From NCBI GenBank assembly GCA_017353825.1, contig JAFMSC010000126.1:1-9648 (forward strand): 9,648 nucleotides of DNA. The letters run 5' to 3'. Source of the DNA: Hyphomicrobiaceae bacterium (lineage in GTDB: Bacteria; Pseudomonadota; Alphaproteobacteria; Rhizobiales; Hyphomicrobiaceae). Within the stretch, counting starts at the first letter, position 1. The number at the start of each line of letters is the position of its first letter. Both the position numbers and the translations under genes were made by a program. This document shows positions 1 to 6,171 of the stretch, piece after piece. The notes beneath the pieces are model-generated. The model was not told where the DNA came from. It was given only the letters and a program-made list of their open reading frames with translations, and did not search any database.

Positions 1-345
1 TACGGCCTCCGCACGCAAGGGCTGGACCTTACTTCTGAGCGTGTCACGGACCCGGCCGAGCAGCGATCGGTCAGCTATCCCGGCATCAGCGGCAGCCTGC
101 GTATCGATCTTGCGCTCGAGGTTGAAGAAGAGCCGGTCGATGTCCCACAAGAAGACGATCCACCCGCACGCACCGACCATCATGAACGTCAGCAGCGAAA
201 AGACGCCCGCAATTAGGTCGTTGTAGGCAGGTGAAGTGCGCATTCCGGCAATCTCGACCAAGAACGCGGCGGCCAGAAGCGAGGGTACGACATATTGCGT
301 GATCACCCGCGTAAGGCGCAGCCAGTCGATCTCAGTTCGCCGCAT
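1..345 (-). CDS. Unrecognised membrane protein, N-terminal part (cut by window edge)
   Basis: The minus strand is open from position 543 to the left window edge. The ATG at 343-345 gives 115 residues with no stop. The product looks like a genuine membrane protein. After a short charged start (MRRTEIDWLRLTR) come two hydrophobic segments at about residues 18-35 and 44-67, the second ending in WIVFLW. An acidic/basic amphipathic stretch follows (DIDRLFFNLERKID), then a charged region to the edge. I do not recognise the family. The start is uncertain: only a poorly spaced GAGG precedes this ATG, and the frame stays open upstream to a GTG at 538-540, though that extension reads less like protein. 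An extended -10-like TGTTACAAT at 416-424 (minus) fits the ATG at 345. The opposite frame gives arginine/serine-rich shadow sequence. Confidence 0.6.
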   Translation of the reverse strand, partial: MRRTEIDWLRLTRVITQYVVPSLLAAAFLVEIAGMRTSPAYNDLIAGVFSLLTFMMVGACGWIVFLWDIDRLFFNLERKIDTQAAADAGIADRSLLGRVRDTLRSKVQPLRAEAV

Positions 346-415
346 TGCCTCAGCGCCCGCGCATCGAAGATCCGACAGTTCTTCGAGAACGCCCCCTGCC
401 CGTCCGTTGGAGGCA

Positions 416-424
416 ATTGTAACA
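416..424 (-). promoter_or_regulatory. Possible extended -10 promoter for the membrane protein
   Basis: On the minus strand the sequence reads TGTTACAAT: a TGn extension followed by a hexamer matching five of six bases of TATAAT. No convincing -35 box lies 16-18 bases upstream, which an extended -10 element can tolerate. Transcription would begin about 64-70 bases before the ATG at 345. This is a single-site pattern match and is weak. Confidence 0.25.
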
Positions 425-943
425 GACAATACGCTTGGGCCGGCGGGCCGTATATGCTTCGGACGGAACGGCTCTGCAGCCTGGATGGCAAGCTCTACCG
501 GGGTCCTACCGCGGTGGTGACCGCAGACCGAGCTCTGCACCAATCATCAAAACAGATGGTCTGGGCATGGCGCGATGAGCCCGACTGTCGAGGCCCGCGA
601 TGCACTTGCAAGCTTGCTCGCTGAGCCTGGCTTGACCCCGAACCGATTGGTGGAAGGCGTCTTTACCGCCTTACCCGTGCCGCTCGGTCTGATCCCGACC
701 GCCTTCGCGGCTGTCGACCGGCCACCAGCGGCGCCAATATCCTCCCGCCTGGAAAGAACGTATGCCAACACATCGACCGGTTGGAGCCGGATGAGTATGG
801 TGCACGGCCAGCAAGTCCTGCTTGGATGGGAGCGAAAAATCTCGGTTCCTGGCACACGTCCTCTCATCTGCGTCCCGTTAGGTCCATGGCATAACGGTGG
901 TGCTGGCGTGCTGCGTTGAGCCAACGGCGAGAATCGGCTTAGT

Positions 944-956
944 CCTCGGACCGAGG
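944..956. repeat. Short dyad next to the recJ ribosome-binding site
   Basis: CCTCGG and CCGAGG flank a single A at 950, a perfect 13-bp dyad abutting the purine-rich recJ Shine-Dalgarno region (955-969). In RNA only about four pairs could form around a five-base loop. It could affect ribosome access or be a protein-binding site, but dyads this short are common in GC-rich DNA. Confidence 0.2.
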
Positions 957-971
957 GAGGGGCAGGGGGCG

Positions 972-2798
972 ATGGAGGCGTTGTTCGAGCCGGGGCGAGG
1001 GCAGAATGCCGGGGGCCTGAACGTCACGGCGTCGGTGCGCGGCTTTGCCTGGCGCGAGCGGTTGGACCAGGCCGGTGCGGGCACCGCCCTCGCCATGAGC
1101 CAGCGCTACCGCCTGCCCTTTTTGCTGGGCCGCGTGCTGGCGGCCCGCGGGGTGGCGCTCCACGAGGTGCCGGTGGCGCTGGATCCCAGCATCAAGGCGC
1201 TGATGCCAGACCCGAGCATGCTGCGCGACATGGACACGGCCGCGGTGCGTGTGGCCGACGCCATCGCGCGCCGCGAGAGCGTGGCGATCTTTGGCGACTA
1301 CGACGTCGACGGCGCCTGCTCCTCTGCGCTGCTAGCGCGCTTCCTTTCCGCACACGGCCTCAAGCCCCGCATCTACATCCCCGACCGCATGACCGAGGGC
1401 TACGGACCCAACGTTGGGGCTATCGAGGCACTCGTAAAGGATGGGGCTAGGCTGATCCTGACGCTCGACTGCGGCACCACCAGCTTCGAGCCGCTGGCCA
1501 CCGCCCACCGGCTCGGGGTGGACGTCGTGGCGGTTGATCACCACCAAGCCGACGAGCGGCTCCCCGAGGTGGCCGCGCTCGTCAACCCCAACCGCCAAGA
1601 CGACGTGTCGGGTCTAGGGCACCTGTGCGCGGCGGGCCTCACCTTCATGCTCCTGGTGGGCGTCGCGCGCGAGCTGCGCCAGCGCGGGCACAACGGCGGC
1701 GCAGCGCCCATCGACCTCCTTGAGATGCTCGACCTGGTGGCGCTCGCCACCGTGTGCGATGTGGTCCCGCTCAAGGGCCTCAACCGCGCCTATGTGGCGC
1801 GCGGGCTGACGGTGCTGCGCCAGCGCCGCAACCTCGGCCTCAAGGCGCTGGCGGACGCGGCCGGGCTTGCCGTGCCACCCACGGCCTATCACCTGGGGTT
1901 CGTGCTAGGGCCGCGCATCAACGCTGGCGGGCGCATCGGCGATGCCGGCCTTGGGGCGCGGCTGCTGGCGCTTGCCGATGCCGAGGAGGCCGAGGCAGCG
2001 CGCATCGCCGTGCTGCTCGATAAACTAAACCGCGAGCGCAAGGCGATCGAGACGCGGATGCTCGAGGAGGCCTTGCTGCGCGCCGACACCTGCCTGGAGC
2101 TCGATCCCGAGACGCCCATTCTGATCGTCGCCTCCGAGGGCTTCCACAAGGGCGTGGTCGGGCTGGTGGCGAGCCGGCTGGTGGATCGCTTCCAGCGCCC
2201 CGCTTGCGTGATCGCTTGGGACGAGCACGGCCTCGGCACCGGCTCGCTGCGCTCCATAACTGGCGTTGACATCGGCGCCGCGGTGCGGGCGGCGGTGGCT
2301 GCTGGCCATCTCGTCAAGGGCGGCGGCCATGCCATGGCCGCTGGCCTGTCGGTGATGCGCGACCGCCTTCAAGCCCTCGATGCGTGCCTGCGCGAGCACC
2401 TCGCCGACAAGACTGAGGCCGCGCGCGCCTTCCCGGTGCTCGACATCGACGGCGCGCTAATGCCCGTCAACATCACCGACGAGCTGATGGGGCTGATTGA
2501 GCGCGCCGGGCCATTCGGCCACGGTAACCCCGAACCACGCTTTGCCTTCCCCGCTCAGCGCGTGAAGTTTGCCAAGGTGGTAGGTACTGCGCATGTGCGC
2601 TGTGTGCTCGAAGGCGGCGACGGCTCCCGTCTCGACGCGGTGGCGTTCCGCGCCGCCGACCAATCCGTGGGTGCCGCGCTGCTCGCCGCCGACGGCCTGC
2701 CGCTGCACATCGCTGGCCACCTGCGCCGCGACACCTGGAACGGCCGCGACCGCCTGGAGCTGGTCGTGGAGGACGTGGCCGACCCGCGGCGGCAGTAG
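972..2798 (+). CDS. recJ: Single-stranded-DNA-specific exonuclease RecJ
   Basis: RecJ is the metal-dependent 5'-to-3' single-strand DNA exonuclease of recombinational repair, mismatch repair and stalled-fork processing, acting in the cytoplasm. The 608-residue product has the DHH/DHHA1 family motifs in order: DYDVDG (109-114), LDCG (165-168), DHH (189-191), CDVVPL (262-267), GPRINAGGR (313-321), GGGHAMAAG (450-458) and GPFGHGNPEP (513-522), with an OB-fold-like C-terminal region. Length is normal for alphaproteobacteria. The frame is open further upstream, to a GTG at 897, but I chose the ATG at 972: GGGAGGGG sits at 955-962 with a nine-base spacing, and the extra 25 residues are not RecJ-like. 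Nothing required looks missing, and the gene appears intact. It stands alone: the upstream gene is divergent and the next gene starts 180 bases downstream. Confidence 0.96.
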   Translation: MEALFEPGRGQNAGGLNVTASVRGFAWRERLDQAGAGTALAMSQRYRLPFLLGRVLAARGVALHEVPVALDPSIKALMPDPSMLRDMDTAAVRVADAIARRESVAIFGDYDVDGACSSALLARFLSAHGLKPRIYIPDRMTEGYGPNVGAIEALVKDGARLILTLDCGTTSFEPLATAHRLGVDVVAVDHHQADERLPEVAALVNPNRQDDVSGLGHLCAAGLTFMLLVGVARELRQRGHNGGAAPIDLLEMLDLVALATVCDVVPLKGLNRAYVARGLTVLRQRRNLGLKALADAAGLAVPPTAYHLGFVLGPRINAGGRIGDAGLGARLLALADAEEAEAARIAVLLDKLNRERKAIETRMLEEALLRADTCLELDPETPILIVASEGFHKGVVGLVASRLVDRFQRPACVIAWDEHGLGTGSLRSITGVDIGAAVRAAVAAGHLVKGGGHAMAAGLSVMRDRLQALDACLREHLADKTEAARAFPVLDIDGALMPVNITDELMGLIERAGPFGHGNPEPRFAFPAQRVKFAKVVGTAHVRCVLEGGDGSRLDAVAFRAADQSVGAALLAADGLPLHIAGHLRRDTWNGRDRLELVVEDVADPRRQ

Positions 2799-2858
2799 GG
2801 GGCAGACCCAGCGGATTTACCCCAACCGGGCATGCTGCCGTGCACACTTGCGTCGTGC

Positions 2859-2887
2859 TTGACGCGGACGAATTTTCGGCGACTGAT
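2859..2887 (+). promoter_or_regulatory. Possible promoter for the cytochrome-propeller/hydrolase unit
   Basis: TTGACG at 2859-2864 is a good -35 hexamer. Seventeen bases later ACTGAT (2882-2887) is only a three-of-six match to TATAAT. It lies about 90 bases before the ATG of the cytochrome-propeller gene in the 180-bp gap after recJ. A GC-rich dyad (CCGGCC-G-GGCCGG, 2913-2925) follows and could be an operator or leader structure. Evidence is positional plus one good hexamer. Confidence 0.3.
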
Positions 2888-2978
2888 GGTCGTGGTGCGG
2901 GCGGCGCAGGTGCCGGCCGGGCCGGACGTCGAGCAGCATCCAAACGAATCGCAAGCGCTCAATCAGGGGAAATAGCCC

Positions 2979-4211
2979 ATGTCCAAGGTTGCCCTCGCGG
3001 CCCTGGCGGCCGCGGCCCTCCTCGCCACAGGCCGGCCCGTGCTCGCCCAGAGCTCGCCGCCGCTGCCAGATGGGCCAGGCAAGGAGACCGCGGCAACCTA
3101 TTGCAACGCCTGCCACACTCTGCAGAGCCGTGTCGGCGCCGGCTACACCGCCCAGGGCTGGGATACGGTCCTGCGCATGATGAAAAATCACGGGGTGGAG
3201 GTGCCGGCCGACGAGGTTGCGATACTCAGGGACTACCTGGTCAAGCATTTCCCTGAGAAGGCCAAGCCCGAGGGGGTGGACCGCCCGGGGCCGGCGCAGA
3301 TCGCGATCAAGGTGTTCACCGTTCCGACGCCGGGCTCGCGCCCGCACGACCCGCTCGCCACCCGCGACGGCATGATCTGGTACACGGGCCAGATGGCCAA
3401 CGTTCTCGGCCGCTTGGATCCCAACAGCGGTCAATTCAAGGAATTCCCCTTGAAGACCCCGCATTCGGGGCCGCATGGGCTGAAGGAGGATAAGGACGGC
3501 AACATCTGGTACACCGGCAACACGGGCCAGCTGGTCGGCAAGCTCGATCCCAAGACCGGCGAAGTCACCGAATACAAGATGCCCGATCCAAATGCGAAGG
3601 ACCCGCACTCGCTGGCCTTCGATCAGAGCGGCATCCTATGGTTCAGCTTGCAGAACTCCAACATGATCGGCCGGCTCGATCCAGCCAGCGGCGGCATCAA
3701 GCTCATAACCGTGCCCACCCCGAAGTCGCGCCCCTACGGGATCGTCGTCAATTCCAAGGGGGTACCGCACGTGGTGCTGTTCGGCACCAACAAGATTGCT
3801 CGCATCGATCCGCAGACCTTGGATATCAAGGAGTATACGTTGCCTGACGCCGGGGCACGCCCCCGCCGCATGGCATACACGAGCGACGACGCCATCTGGT
3901 ACACGGACTACGCGCGCGGGTATATCGGCCGGCTGGACACGGCGACTGGCGAGGTGAAGGAATGGCAATCGCCAAGCGGGGCGAAGTCGGAGCCCTACGG
4001 CATATCGGCGATCAAGGATGTCATCTGGTACAGCGAGTCCGGGACGACGCCCAACACGGTCGTGCGCTTTGATCCGAAAACGGAGAAGTTCCAGACCTGG
4101 GTGATCCCCGGCGGCGGCAACATCGTGCGCAGGACCGACGTGAGCCCGGGTGGCAACTTCGTGATGGCCAACAGCCTTGTCAACGCCGTGTCGGTTGCTG
4201 AAATCAAGTGA
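2979..4211 (+). CDS. Exported cytochrome c fused to a Vgb-like beta-propeller
   Basis: The 410-residue product starts with a Sec signal peptide (hydrophobic to about residue 18, likely cleavage after VLA at 21-23). A small class I cytochrome c domain follows, with one haem site CNACH (42-46); Met67 or Met68 in WDTVLRMM is a candidate sixth ligand. From about residue 110 to the end are blade repeats of the form IWYT-x(6-8)-IGRLDPxTGxxxEY, at roughly 133, 176, 220, 264, 306 and 349. A degenerate last blade closes a probable seven-bladed propeller of the virginiamycin B lyase/SMP-30-like class. The protein should be periplasmic and redox-active, with the propeller as substrate-binding or partner-binding part. 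The positions I align with the lyase catalytic histidines hold Arg296 and Tyr340, so streptogramin lyase activity is doubtful. AGGGGA at 2965-2970 supports the start. A stem-loop follows the stop, then the hydrolase gene. The substrate is unknown. Confidence 0.9.
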   Translation: MSKVALAALAAAALLATGRPVLAQSSPPLPDGPGKETAATYCNACHTLQSRVGAGYTAQGWDTVLRMMKNHGVEVPADEVAILRDYLVKHFPEKAKPEGVDRPGPAQIAIKVFTVPTPGSRPHDPLATRDGMIWYTGQMANVLGRLDPNSGQFKEFPLKTPHSGPHGLKEDKDGNIWYTGNTGQLVGKLDPKTGEVTEYKMPDPNAKDPHSLAFDQSGILWFSLQNSNMIGRLDPASGGIKLITVPTPKSRPYGIVVNSKGVPHVVLFGTNKIARIDPQTLDIKEYTLPDAGARPRRMAYTSDDAIWYTDYARGYIGRLDTATGEVKEWQSPSGAKSEPYGISAIKDVIWYSESGTTPNTVVRFDPKTEKFQTWVIPGGGNIVRRTDVSPGGNFVMANSLVNAVSVAEIK

Positions 4212-4232
4212 CGCCAAGCAAGGGGCTTGGCG
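4212..4232 (+). repeat. Intercistronic stem-loop directly after the cytochrome-propeller stop
   Basis: CGCCAAGC (4212-4219) and GCTTGGCG (4225-4232) form a perfect eight-pair stem with a five-base loop, starting one base after the TGA at 4209-4211. No T-run follows, so it is not a classical intrinsic terminator. It lies 51 bases before the hydrolase ATG. It could protect the upstream message from 3' exonucleases or set the ratio of the two products. Confidence 0.6.
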
Positions 4233-4283
4233 GACCGACGAGCGGCCGCGCACCTTTTGCACGCACCAAGAGGAGGATTCGTC

Positions 4284-5300
4284 ATGACATCGGCGAAGCC
4301 GAATTCCGTGTTCGACCGGCGCGAGGTCATGCAGGTCGGGGCCGCGGCGGTGGCGGCGGCGGCCGTGGCGAGCGCCAACGCGCCGGCTGCCGCCCAGGGC
4401 TCTGGCATCGTCGCCGAGGAGCACTGGGCCAAGAAGGGAGCGGTCGACCTCTACATCTACCGTAAGCGTCAACAGGGCGACGCAGCCGCGACGCGTCCGG
4501 TGTTGTTCCTGGTCCACGGCTCCACCTTCTCCTCGCGCGGTAGCTACGACCTGCAGGTGCCGGGCCACCCCAACTACTCGATGATGGACCACTTCGCGGG
4601 CCTCGGCTTGGACGTGTGGACCATGGACCACGAGGGCTACGGCCATTCCTCCCGCACGGCGAGCAATTCCGGCATCATGGTGGGCGTGGAGGACCTGAAG
4701 GCAGCCCTGCCCGTAGTCGAGAAGGCGACCGGCCAGAGCAAGGTCATGATGTTCGGCGAGTCCTCCGGCGCTATCCGGGCCGCGGCCTTCGCCGTGGCCG
4801 AGCCCGGCCGCGTCGAGCGGCTCGTCCTCAACGCCTACACCCACACCGGCGAGAACGCGCCCGAGATCGACCGGCGCCGGGCGCAGGCCGAGACCTACAA
4901 GGCCAATCCGCGTCGGCCCATCACGCGCGCCAACATCCAGCGCATCTTCGACCGCGATCTGCCGGGCTCATCCGAGCCGGCCGTGCCTGGGGCGCTCGCC
5001 GCCTACGAGCTGGCGTTTGGCGACACGGTGCCCAGCGGCACCTATCTCGACATGGCGATCAACCTGCCGATGGCCGATCCGGCGCAGATCAAGTGCCCGG
5101 TGTGCGTGATCCGCGGCGAGCATGACGGCAACGCCAGCGAGGAGGAACTGTTGCGCTTCTATGCGGCTCTCGCCAACAAGGACAAGCAGTTCATCATGAT
5201 CGCGGGCCAGGCGCATGCCGGCGGGCTCGCCATCAACCGCCACCGCATGTGGCACGCGGTAAACGCCTTCCTCACCTATCCGCCTATGCGGAGCGCATAG
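4284..5300 (+). CDS. Tat-exported alpha/beta hydrolase
   Basis: This 338-residue protein is a predicted serine hydrolase of the alpha/beta fold (esterase, lipase or lactonase type). It starts at the ATG at 4284 because AGGAGG (4271-4276) lies seven bases upstream; the longer frame from 4227 adds 19 residues that overlap the intercistronic hairpin. The N-terminus resembles a twin-arginine signal: DRREVMQVG (11-19), an alanine-rich hydrophobic run, and likely cleavage near APAAAQ (33-38). The fold landmarks are HGS (78-80, oxyanion region), the nucleophile motif GESSG (158-162, Ser160), an acid candidate Asp281 in RGEHDG, and the base His311 in GQAHAGG. DHEGYGHS (115-122) is the usual strand-loop before the nucleophile. 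It is probably co-transcribed with the cytochrome-propeller gene and exported like it, suggesting a shared periplasmic role. Export of a folded enzyme through Tat would suit a bound cofactor, yet none is evident. The substrate is unknown. Confidence 0.9.
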   Translation: MTSAKPNSVFDRREVMQVGAAAVAAAAVASANAPAAAQGSGIVAEEHWAKKGAVDLYIYRKRQQGDAAATRPVLFLVHGSTFSSRGSYDLQVPGHPNYSMMDHFAGLGLDVWTMDHEGYGHSSRTASNSGIMVGVEDLKAALPVVEKATGQSKVMMFGESSGAIRAAAFAVAEPGRVERLVLNAYTHTGENAPEIDRRRAQAETYKANPRRPITRANIQRIFDRDLPGSSEPAVPGALAAYELAFGDTVPSGTYLDMAINLPMADPAQIKCPVCVIRGEHDGNASEEELLRFYAALANKDKQFIMIAGQAHAGGLAINRHRMWHAVNAFLTYPPMRSA

Positions 5301-5315
5301 GCGAATGGGGTGAGG
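5270..5315. terminator. Composite hairpin over the hydrolase stop, between convergent genes
   Basis: CGCCTATGCG (5281-5290) and CGCATAGGCG (5294-5303) form a perfect ten-pair stem around a GAG loop; the hydrolase TAG (5298-5300) lies in the right arm. An outer pair, CCTCACC (5270-5276) with GGTGAGG (5309-5315), extends the structure across a small internal loop. It sits 22 bases from the stop codon of the converging flavin reductase gene and would fold on both transcripts. Neither strand shows a T-run after the stem, so Rho-linked or processed 3' ends are as likely as intrinsic termination. Confidence 0.55.
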
Positions 5316-5336
5316 CGCGCAGGCGTCCGACCCCCA

Positions 5337-5885
5337 TCACCAGAAGTCCGTTACCCATTCCGGCGCGGGCTCGGCGGCGTGGCTGGCGCTGGCATAGCGG
5401 CCCTGGTGCACCAGGAGCGGCGACCGGTCGTACGCCGCCAGGTACTGGATGCGGCCGATCAACAGGGTGTGGTCGCCGCACTCGTGCTGCGCCGCAATAT
5501 CGGCGGCGATCACCGACGCGGAGTTGGCGAGCAGCGGGGTACGGCCGGCCCACACGTATTCCAAGGCGAGGTCGGCCACTGGCGCGCCCGCGAAATGGGT
5601 GCTGATCCGCTCCTGGTTCTTGGTCAGGATGCTCACGCCGAAATGCCCCGCGTCGATCAGCAGCGGATGCATGCGCGCCTGCTTTCTGATGGAGATCACG
5701 CATAGCGGGGGCACCAGCGAGCCCGACATGAAGGCGCTCACGGTCATGCCGTGGACTTGGCCGCGGGCGACCGTGGTGACCACCGTAACCCCGGTGGCGA
5801 AGGAGCCCATCACCTTGCGGAACTGGCCAGGGTCCATCTGCGGCATAGCGGCATCAGCCCCGGCCGTGGTCGTTCCGTCCTGCAC
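5337..5885 (-). CDS. Flavin reductase-like FMN-binding domain protein
   Basis: The 182-residue product matches the flavin reductase domain family, small FMN/FAD-dependent NAD(P)H:flavin oxidoreductases that often supply reduced flavin to a partner monooxygenase in the cytoplasm. Recognisable signatures are FRKVMGSFATGVTVVT (22-37), GMTVSAF (46-52), SLVPPL (56-61), the segment around FGVSILTKNQERISTHFAG (82-100), GDHTLLIGRI (137-146) and HQGRYAS (160-166). Length is normal. I chose the GTG at 5883-5885 because AAGGAGG lies four bases upstream; a TTG at 5927 and an ATG at 5846 are alternatives, and the ATG lacks a good ribosome-binding site. No monooxygenase is visible in the window, so its partner is elsewhere or it acts on free flavin. 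It converges on the hydrolase gene and is transcribed away from the small ORF/secDF unit. Confidence 0.9.
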   Translation of the reverse strand: MQDGTTTAGADAAMPQMDPGQFRKVMGSFATGVTVVTTVARGQVHGMTVSAFMSGSLVPPLCVISIRKQARMHPLLIDAGHFGVSILTKNQERISTHFAGAPVADLALEYVWAGRTPLLANSASVIAADIAAQHECGDHTLLIGRIQYLAAYDRSPLLVHQGRYASASHAAEPAPEWVTDFW

Positions 5886-6075
5886 GTGGCCTCCTTCCTC
5901 ACCGCTCCCAAGAGGCACGCGGGCCAAACCATGCTTTTCCTCCCGCGGTGCAGCAGGACGGCTCGGCTCGGGGCGCGGCGTTGCCGTGGTGTATGCTAGC
6001 CCAGCTCACCCCGATCTGTAAGGCCGAGCCAGCCGCCGCGTTGCTTGGTGTGCGCCGCGGCAACAGCGTTAACGG

Positions 6076-6099
6076 CTTGCCTGCCTCAGGCAGGGCAAG
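6076..6099. repeat. Bulged inverted repeat in the divergent intergenic region
   Basis: CTTGCC-TGCC (6076-6085) pairs with GGCA-G-GGCAAG (6089-6099) around a TCA loop: ten pairs with one bulged G at 6093. The palindrome CGTTAACG lies just before it. The site is about 20-25 bases upstream of the candidate promoter for the leader ORF, where a regulator could bind. It might also be the end of a short transcript. Confidence 0.35.
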
Positions 6100-6118
6100 G
6101 GGAGCCCCATCACTCGGC

Positions 6119-6147
6119 TTGCTCGAAAATCCGTCCAGCCTTATGTA
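6119..6147 (+). promoter_or_regulatory. Candidate promoter for the leader ORF-secDF transcript
   Basis: TTGCTC (6119-6124), preceded by C as is common in alphaproteobacteria, is followed after 17 bases by TATGTA (6142-6147), a three-of-six match to TATAAT. Transcription would start near 6154, leaving a leader of about 18 bases before the ATG at 6172. I found no better candidate nearer secD, which favours one transcript for the small ORF, secD and secF. Confidence 0.35.
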
Positions 6148-6171
6148 ACGGGCGGAGACTCCGATAAGCGC

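Larger units (their letters stand above)
346..971. other. 626-bp stretch with no convincing gene
   Basis: This stretch separates the divergent membrane protein and recJ. It is visibly less GC-rich than the rest of the window. An ORF on the plus strand (575-919, 114 codons) and one on the minus strand (547-924) overlap almost completely. Neither has a good ribosome-binding site or a domain I recognise, and neither shows clear third-position GC bias. The plus ORF (starting MSPTVEARDALASLLAEP) reads slightly more like protein and could be an unrecognised small gene or a decayed remnant. I see no tRNA, insertion-sequence ends or CRISPR repeats. The recJ promoter presumably lies in its right half, but I cannot place it. 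Confidence 0.4.
5886..6171. other. Divergent intergenic region
   Basis: This 286-bp gap lies between the divergent flavin reductase and small leader ORF. An antisense frame (5899-6189, minus) reads as low-complexity and I do not call it. On the minus strand TAGCAT (5993-5998) is a plausible -10 for the flavin reductase, but the matching -35 is poor. The region also holds a hairpin (6076-6099), the palindrome CGTTAACG (6067-6074) and a candidate plus-strand promoter (6119-6147). Confidence 0.5.

Noticed and set aside
303..491. 62-codon minus-strand ORF
   Set aside because: It overlaps the upstream part of the longer open membrane-protein frame and has shadow-like Arg/Cys-rich composition.
897..971. 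Extra 25 codons at the start of recJ (GTG at 897)
   Set aside because: The ATG at 972 has a strong ribosome-binding site, and the added residues do not resemble RecJ.
2817..3608. 263-codon minus-strand ORF
   Set aside because: It is antisense to the cytochrome-propeller gene, which has a signal peptide, a haem motif and repeats.
2979..4211. Streptogramin (virginiamycin B) resistance gene
   Set aside because: The propeller family fits, but the cytochrome fusion, the signal peptide and the replacement of the key histidines by Arg296 and Tyr340 argue against lyase activity.
4227..4283. Extra 19 codons at the start of the hydrolase
   Set aside because: AGGAGG at 4271-4276 fits the ATG at 4284, which places the twin-arginine motif near the N-terminus as expected.
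3636..4844. 402-codon minus-strand ORF
   Set aside because: It spans two well-supported plus-strand genes and their gap, and is rich in His/Arg/Gly with no domain pattern: a GC-driven antisense shadow.
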